Positions 52,095-60,930 of a DNA stretch of 64,000 nucleotides are shown piece by piece. Source of the DNA: Halomonas elongata (GTDB lineage: Bacteria > Pseudomonadota > Gammaproteobacteria > Pseudomonadales > Halomonadaceae); assembly GCF_029081005.1 (NCBI RefSeq), contig NZ_JAJQTQ010000016.1, positions 1 to 64,000 of the forward strand. Reading direction: 5' to 3'. Numbering within the stretch: position 1 is the first letter of the stretch; every line of letters begins with the position of its first letter. Below the pieces are notes generated by a model. That model saw only the letters and a list, made by a program, of their open reading frames with translations, ran no database searches and was not told the origin of the DNA. The translations under genes and the position numbers were made by a program.

Positions 52095-53300
52095 ATGTCG
52101 GATACGCCGCCCCACGCCGAGGGTGCCCTGCGAGGCATTCGCGTCATCGACCTGACCCGAGTGATCTCCGGACCGTTCTGCACCCAGATCCTCGGCGATC
52201 ATGGTGCCGAGGTGATCAAGATCGAGCCGCCCGGGCGCGGCGATATCGTGCGTTCCCAGGGCAACATGGTGAACGGCTTCAGCTGGTACTTTGCCCAGTT
52301 CAATCGCAACAAGCGCTCCCTGACCCTGGACCTGCGCCAGGAGGAGGGCAAGGCGATCCTGTGCCGGCTGCTGGAGGACGCTGACGTGCTGGTGGAGAAC
52401 TTCCGCCCCGGTGTCATGGGCAAGATGGGGCTCGATGATGCCTCCCTGCGCGAGCGCTTTCCTCACCTGGTGGTCGGGCGCATCAATGGTTTCGGCTCCA
52501 CCGGCCCCTATCGGGACCGACCCGCCTACGACTTCATCGCCCAGGCGATGAGCGGCTTCATGGGCGTCAACGGCCCTGCCGACGGCGAGCCCATGCGCGC
52601 CGCACCGCCGATCAGCGACATGGTGGCCAGCCAGAACCTGGCCTTCGGCATCAGCGCGGCGTTGGTCCGACGCGAGCGTACCGGCGAGGGCGATATCGTC
52701 GAGACCGCCCTGACCAATGGCCTGATCAGCATGATGGGCTACCTGGCGGCGGAGTACTTCGCCACCGGGGAGGTGCCCAGGCGTACCGGCAACGATCATC
52801 CCATGCTCTATCCCTACGGCCTGTTCCAGGCCAGCGACGGCGAGGTAGCCATCGCGCCCAGCAACGACATCATGGTCGAGCGTTTCCTCGATGCCCTGGA
52901 CATGCGCTCGTTGCTGGAAGACGAGCGCTTTGCCGACAACCAGCGGCGCATGGCCAACCGCGAGGCGCTGCGCGAGATCCTGACCCGGGTGACCGAGCGG
53001 CGCAGCGTGGCGGAATGGATCGAGCACCTCAACGAGGCCGGCGTGCCCTGCGGGCGCGTCCATGACCTGCGCGAGACCTTCGACGATCCTCAGGTCCAGG
53101 CCCAGCAGATGACCCTGGAGCTCGATCAGGGCGAGCATGGCAAGGTGCCCACCACCGGCTTCCCGGTGAAGATGAGCGAGGCGCCCGCGGCGGTGCATCA
53201 CCCGGTGCCGGGGCTCGGCGAGCACACCGAGGTCATCCTCGCCGAGCTGGGGGTGAGCGACGCAGAACGTAGAGCGTTACGGGGAAAAGGCGTCATCTGA
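52095..53300 (+). CDS. CaiB/BaiF (class III) CoA-transferase
   Basis: A 401-residue family III CoA-transferase that moves CoA between acyl groups. The sequence opens GIRVIDLTRVISGPFCTQILGDHGAEVIKIE, and the catalytic Asp is Asp146 in PAYDFIAQAMSG. The start at 52095 is preferred over 52089 because AGAGG then has a 6-nt spacing. In mitochondria a related protein (SUGCT) forms HMG-CoA or glutaryl-CoA from succinyl-CoA, which would fit the adjacent HMG-CoA lyase. Other acids such as citramalate or itaconate are possible. Confidence 0.92.
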   Translation: MSDTPPHAEGALRGIRVIDLTRVISGPFCTQILGDHGAEVIKIEPPGRGDIVRSQGNMVNGFSWYFAQFNRNKRSLTLDLRQEEGKAILCRLLEDADVLVENFRPGVMGKMGLDDASLRERFPHLVVGRINGFGSTGPYRDRPAYDFIAQAMSGFMGVNGPADGEPMRAAPPISDMVASQNLAFGISAALVRRERTGEGDIVETALTNGLISMMGYLAAEYFATGEVPRRTGNDHPMLYPYGLFQASDGEVAIAPSNDIMVERFLDALDMRSLLEDERFADNQRRMANREALREILTRVTERRSVAEWIEHLNEAGVPCGRVHDLRETFDDPQVQAQQMTLELDQGEHGKVPTTGFPVKMSEAPAAVHHPVPGLGEHTEVILAELGVSDAERRALRGKGVI

Positions 53301-53398
53301 GAGAGACTCTCCACCCTCGCGGTGACAATGGGCGCCGGACAGGCCCGCCCCGGGAGCCGCGATCGATACGACAAGGTACAACAAGAAGGAGCGACGAT

Positions 53399-54397
53399 AT
53401 GCCGATCACTACCACGAAGATCATCCCGCGCCTGGGCGCCTCCGCCCTGCTGGGCCTTGGCCTGGCGGTCAGCCTGCCGAGCCAGGCACTGCCCATCGAC
53501 GAATGCATCGCGCCCGCCGATCCGGGGGGCGGCTGGGACTTCACCTGCCGTTCGGTGGGCAAGCTGATGAGGGAGCTGGACCTGGTGGACGGCAATGTCC
53601 AGGTCACCAACATGCCGGGCGGCGTCGGCGCCGTGGCGTTTTCCAACGTGGCCGGCAAGCGGGCCGACGACAGCAACCTGATGGTCGCCACCAGTACCGT
53701 GGGCATGACCCAGATCGCCCAGGGGCGTTATCCGGGCGGTGCCGACACCATGCGCTGGCTGGCCATGCTGGGCACCGACGTGGGCGTCATCCTGGTCGAT
53801 GACGACAGCCCTTACGAGACCCTCGACCAGCTGCTCGAGGCCATCGTCGAGGATCCGACCTCGGTGGCCATGGCCGGCTCCAGCGGCGCCGGCGGCTGGG
53901 ACCACATTCGCGCCCTGCGACTGGCCAAGGCGGCGGGGCTGCCCGGTGACCAGATCGGTGCCCTGCGCTGGGTGCAGTTCGATGGCGGCGGTCCTGCCGT
54001 GACCCAGATGATGGGAGGGCACGTGGACGCGGTGTCCACCGACCTGGGCGAGATCGCCGGCTTCATCGAGTCCGGCGATGTCCGCGCTCTGGCGGTGCTG
54101 GCTGAAGAGCCGCTGCCCGAGCCCTTCGAGGAACTGCCGACGGCCGTGTCTCAGGGCTATGACGTGACCGGCTACAACTGGCGCGGCTTCTATACCGGCG
54201 GCGAGGTGTCGGACGATGATTATGCCGCCATGGTCGATACCCTCGAGACGCTCTACGAGAGCGACGAGTGGAAGGAGGTCGCCGCACAAAACGGCCTGGT
54301 ACCGCTGTGGCGGGGCGGCGAAGCGTTCAATGACTTCGTGCGCGAGTCGATCGATGACGTCGAGGCCATTTCCCGGGAGATCGGAGTCATCCAGTGA
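53399..54397 (+). CDS. tctC: Tripartite tricarboxylate transporter binding protein (TctC/Bug)
   Basis: A 332-residue periplasmic binding protein of the Bug/TctC family. The signal peptide ends SLPSQA. The conserved ligand loops are APADPGGGWDFTCRSV near the mature N-terminus and NMPGGVGAVAFSNV. AAGGAG precedes the ATG by 7 nt. It is followed by tctB with a 4-nt overlap and tctA, completing a transporter. Ligands of the family are mostly di- and tricarboxylates. Confidence 0.92.
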   Translation: MPITTTKIIPRLGASALLGLGLAVSLPSQALPIDECIAPADPGGGWDFTCRSVGKLMRELDLVDGNVQVTNMPGGVGAVAFSNVAGKRADDSNLMVATSTVGMTQIAQGRYPGGADTMRWLAMLGTDVGVILVDDDSPYETLDQLLEAIVEDPTSVAMAGSSGAGGWDHIRALRLAKAAGLPGDQIGALRWVQFDGGGPAVTQMMGGHVDAVSTDLGEIAGFIESGDVRALAVLAEEPLPEPFEELPTAVSQGYDVTGYNWRGFYTGGEVSDDDYAAMVDTLETLYESDEWKEVAAQNGLVPLWRGGEAFNDFVRESIDDVEAISREIGVIQ

Positions 54398-54858
54398 GTG
54401 ACGAGGGGGCGTCCGACCGCGCCGTCCTCGGCGACCGCATCGCCGGGGCGGTACTCGCCTTGCTGGCACTGGGTGCCTGGTGGCATGCCCAGACCTTCGT
54501 CACCGGCTTCATGCAGCCGGTAGGGCCGGGGGTCTTCCCCCGGCTGGTCAGCGTGCCGCTGGGGCTTCTGGCGCTCTATCTGATCGTTCGCCCCGGCCTC
54601 AACCATCGCTGGCCGGGTGCGGCGGCACTCTGCCGCCAGCTCGGCGTGTTGCTGTTGCTGGGGGCCTATGCCGCCTTCCTCGAACCCTGGGGCTTCGTGC
54701 CCTCGACCCTGGTGGCCACCGTCGTGCTGATGCGCCTGTTCGGGGCGAACTGGCGCCAGGCCCTGCCGTACGGCGTGCTGCTGGGGCTGGCGCTCTACGT
54801 GCTGTTCGAGTTCGCCCTGGGCATTCCCTTGCCCGACATGCCCGGCCTGAGTGTGTAG
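54394..54858 (+). CDS. tctB: Tripartite tricarboxylate transporter small membrane subunit TctB
   Basis: A 154-residue membrane protein with four predicted helices, the usual TctB size. It starts at a GTG (GTGAGTGAC) that overlaps the tctC stop. Segments RIAGAVLALLALGAWWHA, LVSVPLGLLALYLIV, LGVLLLLGAYAAFLEPWGF and LPYGVLLGLALYVLFEFAL are the helices. It ends 9 bp before tctA. Confidence 0.9.
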   Translation: MSDEGASDRAVLGDRIAGAVLALLALGAWWHAQTFVTGFMQPVGPGVFPRLVSVPLGLLALYLIVRPGLNHRWPGAAALCRQLGVLLLLGAYAAFLEPWGFVPSTLVATVVLMRLFGANWRQALPYGVLLGLALYVLFEFALGIPLPDMPGLSV

Positions 54859-54867
54859 CCTTTCTCT

Positions 54868-56364
54868 ATGGAAATTCTCGATTTTCTCGCCCATGGTTTC
54901 GCGGTGGCGCTGCAGCCGGATCATCTGCTGCTGGCGCTGATCGGCTGCACCATCGGCACCCTGATCGGTGCCCTGCCGGGGCTCGGCCCGGTCAACGGCG
55001 TGGCCTTGCTGATTCCCCTGGCCTTCAACTTCGGCCTGGCGCCCACCGCGGCGCTGATCCTGCTGGTCAGCGTCTACTATGGCTGCATGTACGGTGGGCG
55101 GATCAGTTCCATCGTGCTCAATATTCCCGGCGACGAGCCGGCGATGATGACGACCCTGGACGGCTATCCGATGGCCCGCGCCGGCCGTGGCGGCGAGGCG
55201 CTTGGGCTCTCTGCCGTGGCGTCCTTCGTCGGCGCGACCGTTGCCACCATCGGTCTGACGCTGTTCGCGCCCCTGCTGGTGAAGGTGGCGATCCGTTTCG
55301 GCCCCGCCGAATACTTCGCCCTGTTCGTGCTGGCCTTCGCCACCATCGGCGGGGTGACCAGCGGCAGTTTCACCAAGAGTTTCATCGCCGCCTGCCTGGG
55401 GCTGCTGCTGGGCACCGTGGGGATCGATCCGGTCTCCAGCGTGGCGCGCTATACCTTCGGCTGGTACGAGCTGTACGACGGCATCGACTATATCGTCGCC
55501 CTGGTCGGGCTGTTCGCGGTTTCCGAGTGCCTGCTGTTTCTCGAGCGCGACCGCGACAAGGCGACCGCCGCGATGCGGATCGGCTCGGCCATTCCGGGCA
55601 TGCGACGGTCGCTCGACTGCGCCTCGACCATCGGGCGGGGTTCGGTGATCGGCTTCATCTCCGGCGTGCTGCCCGGTGCCGGGGCCTCGCTCGGCAGCTT
55701 TCTCTCCTACGTGCTGGAGAAGCGCTGGTGGGGCGCCAGGGGCAAGTTCGGCGAGGGAGACCCTCGGGGTGTGGCGGCGCCGGAGGCGGGCAACAACGCC
55801 GCCGCCGGGGGCGCACTGATCCCCATGCTCTCGCTGGGCATCCCCGGCAGCGGCACCACGGCGATCCTGCTGGCGCTGTTGCTGTCGATGAACATCACGC
55901 CGGGCCCGCTGCTCTTCGAGCAGCAGCCGGACATGGTCTGGGGGCTGGTGGCGGCGCTGTTCATCGGCAACGTCATGCTGCTGGTGCTGAACATCCCGCT
56001 GGTGGGCTTCTTCGCCAAGGTGCTGCAGGCGCCGTCCTGGTTCCTGATGCCGATGGTGACGCTGGTGGCCTTCGTCGGGATCTACTCGCTCAACAACAGC
56101 CCCTTCGATCTCTACATGATGCTGGCCTTCGGGGTACTCGGCTATGTGCTGCGCAAGCTCGAGATACCCACGGTGCCGGTGGTGCTCGGCCTGCTGCTGG
56201 GCGGTCAGATGGAATTCAACCTGCGACGTGCCATGTCCATCTCCGGCGGCGACTGGAGCATCCTGTGGAGCAGCGGCATCTCGATCGGCATCTACCTGCT
56301 CGCCATTGCCCTGCTGCTCGCCGGGCTGGTTTATGCGCTGATGATCAAGAAACGGCTGGAATAA
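54868..56364 (+). CDS. tctA: Tripartite tricarboxylate transporter large permease TctA
   Basis: A 498-residue permease with about 12 helices that couples solute import to an ion gradient. Family motifs are IGTLIGALPGLGPVNGVALLIP near the N-terminus, YYGCMYGGRISSIVLNIPGDEPA, and GNNAAAGGALIPMLSLGIPGSGTTA in the second half, the duplicated TctA signatures. It completes the tctCBA unit downstream of HMG-CoA lyase and CoA-transferase genes. Confidence 0.95.
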   Translation: MEILDFLAHGFAVALQPDHLLLALIGCTIGTLIGALPGLGPVNGVALLIPLAFNFGLAPTAALILLVSVYYGCMYGGRISSIVLNIPGDEPAMMTTLDGYPMARAGRGGEALGLSAVASFVGATVATIGLTLFAPLLVKVAIRFGPAEYFALFVLAFATIGGVTSGSFTKSFIAACLGLLLGTVGIDPVSSVARYTFGWYELYDGIDYIVALVGLFAVSECLLFLERDRDKATAAMRIGSAIPGMRRSLDCASTIGRGSVIGFISGVLPGAGASLGSFLSYVLEKRWWGARGKFGEGDPRGVAAPEAGNNAAAGGALIPMLSLGIPGSGTTAILLALLLSMNITPGPLLFEQQPDMVWGLVAALFIGNVMLLVLNIPLVGFFAKVLQAPSWFLMPMVTLVAFVGIYSLNNSPFDLYMMLAFGVLGYVLRKLEIPTVPVVLGLLLGGQMEFNLRRAMSISGGDWSILWSSGISIGIYLLAIALLLAGLVYALMIKKRLE

Positions 56365-56437
56365 GCGAAAAACCGCCTCGTGTGGCTGGGCGAGCCGGGG
56401 TCCCGGTGCCAGAATGGGAGCCTCAAGGAGGTCGCCC

Positions 56438-57775
56438 ATGACGCAGATGACCTGGGAGCGCCTGCTCGACCCTGCCCGGCTGCACGATGAGCGCGGTGCG
56501 GCACGGGGCGAGATCGGACGCAGCCCGTTTCACAAGGACCATGATCGCATTGTCTTCGCCGGTTCATTCCGCCGCCTGGGCCGCAAGACCCAGGTGCATC
56601 CCCTGACCGACAACGACCATATCCACACCCGCCTGACGCATTCCCTGGAAGTCGGCTGCGTGGGCCGTTCGCTCGGCATGAGCGTCGGCGAGGAACTGCG
56701 TCATCGCCTGCCGTCGGACATCACCCCGGCGGATCTGGGCGTGATCGTCCAGGCCGCCTGCCTGGGGCACGATATCGGCAACCCGCCCTTCGGGCATGCC
56801 GGCGAATATGCCATCCGCGACTGGTTCAAGCGCGCCGAGGCCGATGGCAGCGGCTTGCTCGATGGCCTCTCGGACATGGAACGCGAAGACCTGCTGACCT
56901 ACGAGGGCAACGCCCAGGGCTTTCGCATCGTCACCCAGATCGAATACAACCAGTTTCGCGGCGGCATGCGGCTGACCGGCGCGACCCTGGGCACGCTGCT
57001 CAAGTATCCCTGGACGGTGGCCCACGGCGGGACCGCGGGCAAGTTCGGCTGCTATCAGAGCGAGTTGCCGCTGTTGAATCAGGTGGCCGAGCGTCTGGGG
57101 CTGCTGCCTCATGGCGAGAACCGCTGGTGCCGGCATCCGCTGGCCTGGCTGGTGGAGGCCGCCGACGACATCTGTTATGCCCTGCTCGATCTCGAGGATG
57201 GCCTGGAGATGGGCATCCTGCGCTTCGAGGAGGTCGCCGAGGTGCTGACCCAGATTGCCGGCGGCGAACCTCCGGACTATGCCACGATGCAGAGCGAAGG
57301 GGTTTCCCAGCGTCGGCGCATCGCCGCCCTGCGTGGCGCCGCCATGGAACAGGCAGTCAACGAGGTGGCCAAGGTCTTCGTTCAGCACGAGGGCGAGTTG
57401 CTGAGCGGCACCCTGCGTCATGACCTGCTGGAACTCTGCCACCCGGACCTGGACTGGGGCGTCAAGTCGGCCAAGGATCTGGCGCGCAAGCGCATCTTCC
57501 GCAACGAGCGCAAGGCCAAGCTGGAGATCGGCGCCTACACGACCCTAGGGATCCTGCTCGAGGCCTTCATCGGTGCCGCTCATGAGCTGCACCATACCGG
57601 CCATTCCAACTTCAAGCACCAGCGGGTGCTGGCGTTGATCGGCGAGAACACCCCCCTGCCGTCATGGTCGCTCTACGACAGCTATCGGCGCATGCTCGAC
57701 TTCATCGGCGGCATGACCGATCACTTCGCCGTCGATCTGGCGCAGGAGATGGGCGGGCGTCTCAAGGGCGATTGA
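56438..57775 (+). CDS. dgt: Deoxyguanosinetriphosphate triphosphohydrolase-like protein
   Basis: A 445-residue HD-domain dNTPase releasing triphosphate from dNTPs; members can restrict phage by lowering dNTP pools. The HD site is visible as HTRLTHSLEVGCVGRSLG (first His) and ACLGHDIGNPPFGHAGE (His-Asp pair). The N-terminus FRRLGRKTQVHPL is typical of dGTPases. AAGGAG lies 8 nt before the ATG at 56438. It is separate from the tctA unit (73 bp) and 27 bp before the RNase T2 gene. Confidence 0.92.
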   Translation: MTQMTWERLLDPARLHDERGAARGEIGRSPFHKDHDRIVFAGSFRRLGRKTQVHPLTDNDHIHTRLTHSLEVGCVGRSLGMSVGEELRHRLPSDITPADLGVIVQAACLGHDIGNPPFGHAGEYAIRDWFKRAEADGSGLLDGLSDMEREDLLTYEGNAQGFRIVTQIEYNQFRGGMRLTGATLGTLLKYPWTVAHGGTAGKFGCYQSELPLLNQVAERLGLLPHGENRWCRHPLAWLVEAADDICYALLDLEDGLEMGILRFEEVAEVLTQIAGGEPPDYATMQSEGVSQRRRIAALRGAAMEQAVNEVAKVFVQHEGELLSGTLRHDLLELCHPDLDWGVKSAKDLARKRIFRNERKAKLEIGAYTTLGILLEAFIGAAHELHHTGHSNFKHQRVLALIGENTPLPSWSLYDSYRRMLDFIGGMTDHFAVDLAQEMGGRLKGD

Positions 57776-57802
57776 GCAGACTGATGAGGCAGGGAGATTG
57801 CG

Positions 57803-58615
57803 ATGTCCAGATGTTTGGCGACGCGAACCGCAACGCCGCCGGTCCGGGGCTGGCAAGCGCTACTGTCGATACTGCTGCTGGGGATGGTGCTGTTCGGCGT
57901 CTCGCCGGCCAGGGCCGAGGTGCCGTCGATCGAGGCGAGCGGTTTCGATCACTACACCCTGGCGCTGACCTGGCACCCCGGCTTCTGCGCCAGTCGCTCC
58001 CGGCCGCCCCGGGAATGTCGCGAGCCGGAGCTGAGGCGTGGCACGGAGGAGGGCTTCGTGCTGCACGGGATCTGGCCCTCGTTGCCACACCGGCTGAGCG
58101 AGCGCGGTGTCGAGCGCCGTCGATGGTGGCGTCAGGGGTGCTTCATCGAGCGTGAGCGTCCAGACGGCGGTTTCTGTCGCCACCCTGCCCTCGGGCTACC
58201 CGATGACCTGGCGGGGGAGCTGGATGGCGTCATGCCGGGCCGGGCCAGTTGCCTGGGGCGTTATCAGTACGCCAAGCATGCGGCCTGTCTGAATGTGACG
58301 GCGGAAGATCTGTTCGACACCTCGGTGGCCCTGGTGGACGTCGTCAATGCCAGTGCCTTCACCGATTTCCTGGTGATCCATCGCGGCGGCGAGGTGGCGC
58401 GCAACGCCTTGATCGAGGCCTTCGAGGCGGCGTTCGGGGAGGGTACGGGGCGGGCCCTGAGGCTGGAGTGCAGCGGGCGCGGCAACCGGCTGCTGACCGA
58501 GGCTCGGATCGGCATCGATGCCCGGTCACTGACGGATTTCCCCGCGTCGGACAGTCTGGCGAGACTGGGTCGAGGCGATTGCGCCACCCGTGTCAGGATA
58601 GCGGCGTTCGATTGA
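57803..58615 (+). CDS. Ribonuclease T2 family protein (periplasmic)
   Basis: A 270-residue endoribonuclease of the T2 family, like E. coli RNase I. The signal peptide ends SPARA. The two catalytic segments are FVLHGIWPSLP (CAS I, first His) and RYQYAKHAACL (CAS II, Lys-His), and the N-terminal strand YTLALTWHPGFC is characteristic. Cys residues support exported folding. It is 27 bp after dgt. The 3' end overlaps the convergent NERD gene by 23 bp. Confidence 0.9.
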   Translation: MSRCLATRTATPPVRGWQALLSILLLGMVLFGVSPARAEVPSIEASGFDHYTLALTWHPGFCASRSRPPRECREPELRRGTEEGFVLHGIWPSLPHRLSERGVERRRWWRQGCFIERERPDGGFCRHPALGLPDDLAGELDGVMPGRASCLGRYQYAKHAACLNVTAEDLFDTSVALVDVVNASAFTDFLVIHRGGEVARNALIEAFEAAFGEGTGRALRLECSGRGNRLLTEARIGIDARSLTDFPASDSLARLGRGDCATRVRIAAFD

Positions 58616-59498
58616 GCGCCGCCCCGGCGACGCGCTGGCGAAGGGCGCGAATCACGGCATCGTGGGTGGCGGTGTCGAGCTCGCCGGGATGTTGCAGCGG
58701 CAGGTGATCCGCCAGGCCGTCGCCGCTGACCACCAGCAGGTCGCTGGTCGCGGCGGCGTCCTCGATGCGCCAGCCCGGCAGGACCAACACGCCTTGTACC
58801 GGAACCGTCCGGCCCACTTCCTTTTCCAGCCAGGTCGCCAGCCAGCGCACGGCGCGCCGGGTCTCGCGCAGGGGGCGTCGCTCCTTCCAGCCGGGAAAGC
58901 GCAGTCGCTCGCTCTCCACGACGACGACATTGTGTTCCTCGCCCGAAGGCAACACGGCCGGCGTGCGGGCGCGCGTCTCGATGGCGAAGACACCGTGGGG
59001 TGTCACCGCCACGTGATCCAGGGTATCGCCGGCTCCCGGCACGTCATGAAAGACGTAGTAGGGATGCGCCTCGGGACGGATCAGGCGCGAGAGTTCCTGG
59101 CCCACGGCCAGCTCGCAGGCCAGGCCCAGCTTGAGGCGTCGGATACGCTGGAAATCGCGAATCAGGCGCAGGCAGAAGACCAGTACCAGCAGGGTGGAGA
59201 GTGCCCCGTACAGCCCCCATTCCAGCCAGTTCTGCTGGCTGGCGAAGAGCATGCGTCCCATGCCGTAGACCAGCGGCGTCAGGGTGATGATGGGGCCCAG
59301 GGCGCCGTTGAGGAACAGGCCGGCGAAGGCACGGTCGAGCCGATCACGCAGTGACTGGCCCGGTTCGCGCAGGCGATGGGCGTCGAAGGGGGAGCTGACC
59401 CGGGCGTCGTGCAGGTTGCGCAGGGCCACCACGATCACCGCGGTCGCCGCCAGGGGGAACAGAAAGATCAGCGGAAGCAGGTATTCCAGCCAGGCCAT
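58593..59498 (-). CDS. NERD-domain membrane protein
   Basis: A 301-residue protein. The N-terminal half has membrane helices (LEYLLPLIFLFPLAATAVIVVAL, ALGPIITLTPLVYGMG, WGLYGALSTLLVLVFCLRLI), then a nuclease-related (NERD) domain from about residue 150: ELAVGQELSRLI, YYVFHDVPGAGDTLDHVAVTP, GVFAIETRARTPAV. The E...D...E-x-K-type pattern is altered, with ETRAR in place of the usual ETKN, so nuclease activity is uncertain. AAGGA lies 7 nt before the ATG. It is divergent from cobB. Confidence 0.87.
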   Translation of the reverse strand: MAWLEYLLPLIFLFPLAATAVIVVALRNLHDARVSSPFDAHRLREPGQSLRDRLDRAFAGLFLNGALGPIITLTPLVYGMGRMLFASQQNWLEWGLYGALSTLLVLVFCLRLIRDFQRIRRLKLGLACELAVGQELSRLIRPEAHPYYVFHDVPGAGDTLDHVAVTPHGVFAIETRARTPAVLPSGEEHNVVVVESERLRFPGWKERRPLRETRRAVRWLATWLEKEVGRTVPVQGVLVLPGWRIEDAAATSDLLVVSGDGLADHLPLQHPGELDTATHDAVIRALRQRVAGAALNRTPLS

Positions 59499-59591
59499 CG
59501 GGAGTCCTTGCCCGTGGGAGATCCTGCCCATTCTAGACAACCTTGTGCCCCGGGGGCCATGCTCGGTTCGTGTGAGGAGTGAGGAGTCGAG

Positions 59592-60443
59592 ATGAGCGAC
59601 ATTGAGACACTGGCGGCGTTCGTGGCGCGCACGCCGGGGCTGGCGGTGCTGACCGGCGCCGGTGTCAGTACGGCCAGCGGCATTCCCGACTACCGTGACG
59701 ATGCGGGCGACTGGAAGCGTTCGCCGCCCATGCAGCACCAGGTGTTCATGGACAGTCATGCCGCCCGCCAACGCTACTGGGCGCGGGCCCTGGTCGGTTT
59801 TCGTGCCCTGCGCGAGGCGCGCCCCAACCCGGCACACAGGGCCCTGGCCGAGCTCGAGACGACGGGGCATGTGGCGGGGGTGATCACCCAGAACGTCGAT
59901 GGCCTGCACCAGCGGGCCGGTTCCCGACGAGTGCTCGATCTGCATGGTCGGGCCGACGTGGTGCGCTGCATGGGGTGTGGGGCGCGTCGCATGCGCCACG
60001 ATCTGCACGACGAACTGGGCGACCTCAATCCCGACTGGCTCGAGCTGGGGGCCAGTGTCGGTCCGGATGGAGATGCCGACCTGGAGCGCGACTTCGCCGA
60101 CTTCCGGATTCCTTCGTGCGAGCGATGCGGTGATGGGATCTGGAAGCCGGATGTCGTGTTCTTCGGCGACAGCGTGCCGCGGGGGAGGGTGGACGATGCC
60201 TTCGCCCTGCTGGAGGAGGCCAGCGGGCTACTGGTCGTGGGCTCGTCGCTGATGGTCTATTCGGGGTTTCGTTTCGCCCGGCGGGCGGCAAGGGACGGCA
60301 AGCCGCTAGCCTGCCTCAACCTGGGCCGCACCCGGGCCGACGACCTCTATACACTCAAGGTGGCGGCCAGCGCCGAGAACGGGCTGGCCGCGTTGGTCGA
60401 GTCGCTGGAGGTCATGGCACTGCGTCCAGCCGACCAGGCCTGA
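59592..60443 (+). CDS. cobB: Sir2-family NAD-dependent protein deacetylase
   Basis: A 283-residue sirtuin removing acyl groups from lysine with NAD+. Motifs are LTGAGVSTASGIPDYR (NAD binding), TQNVDGLHQRAGS, catalytic His in VLDLHGRADVVRC, and the zinc site CMGCGARR with CERCGDG. VVFFGDSVP and VVGSSLMVYSGFR complete the Rossmann fold. The sequence resembles the class II (SIRT4-like) bacterial group by length and by the inserted zinc-module segment. AGTCGAGATG has only a weak GAG ribosome binding site after GTGAGGAGTGAGGAG. Confidence 0.94.
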   Translation: MSDIETLAAFVARTPGLAVLTGAGVSTASGIPDYRDDAGDWKRSPPMQHQVFMDSHAARQRYWARALVGFRALREARPNPAHRALAELETTGHVAGVITQNVDGLHQRAGSRRVLDLHGRADVVRCMGCGARRMRHDLHDELGDLNPDWLELGASVGPDGDADLERDFADFRIPSCERCGDGIWKPDVVFFGDSVPRGRVDDAFALLEEASGLLVVGSSLMVYSGFRFARRAARDGKPLACLNLGRTRADDLYTLKVAASAENGLAALVESLEVMALRPADQA

Positions 60444-60505
60444 TCCGAAAAGTCGACGAGCCCGACACGTTTTCGACTCCTGGGAAGCGCAGGCACTTTT
60501 CGGCC

Positions 60506-60880
60506 CTAGCCGCCGGCCAGCTTGACCTTATACCCCCGTTTTTCCAGCTCACCCTTGAGCACGTCGCGCTGGTCGCCCTGAATCTCGATCACGCCTTCCT
60601 TGAGCGCCCCGCCGGTGCCGCAGCGCTTCTTGAGCTCCTTGGCCAGTGCCTTGAGATCTGCGGTCTTGAGCGGCACGCCTTCGACCAGGGTCACGCCCTT
60701 GCCCTTGCGACCCTTGGTCTCGCGACGCAGCCGGACAATACCGTCCAGATCCGCCAGGCGAGCCTCCTCGGCGGCCTCTGCGCAGCGGCAGTCATCGATC
60801 GGCTGGCGACAGTCGGGGCAGGTGTCGCCGTGTTCGGTGGAGTAGACCAGGCCGCGCAGCTGGTCCTGCAGGGATGCCAT
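60506..60880 (-). CDS. yciH: SUI1/eIF1 family translation factor YciH
   Basis: A 124-residue relative of eIF1/SUI1. A four-Cys cluster (DTCPDCRQPIDDCRC) at the N-terminus precedes the SUI1 domain with RRETKGRKGKGVTLVEGV, KKRCGTGGALKEGVIEIQGDQ and the C-terminal EKRGYKVKLAGG. In E. coli YciH is thought to affect start-codon discrimination. AGGAGG lies 5 nt before the ATG at 60880. It is downstream of the LuxR regulator gene on the same strand, with a 50-bp gap. Confidence 0.94.
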   Translation of the reverse strand: MASLQDQLRGLVYSTEHGDTCPDCRQPIDDCRCAEAAEEARLADLDGIVRLRRETKGRKGKGVTLVEGVPLKTADLKALAKELKKRCGTGGALKEGVIEIQGDQRDVLKGELEKRGYKVKLAGG

Positions 60881-60930
60881 GGGGCCTCCTGGACGATGCG
60901 GATGTATCGCCGATGATAAAGCGGGGAGCC

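Noticed and set aside
54253-56439. A 728-codon minus-strand frame rich in Gln, His and Arg
   Set aside because: It is antisense to tctB and tctA, has low-complexity composition typical of GC-rich shadow frames and no recognisable domain. The same applies to the long minus frame at 7998-10079 over the BCCT gene.
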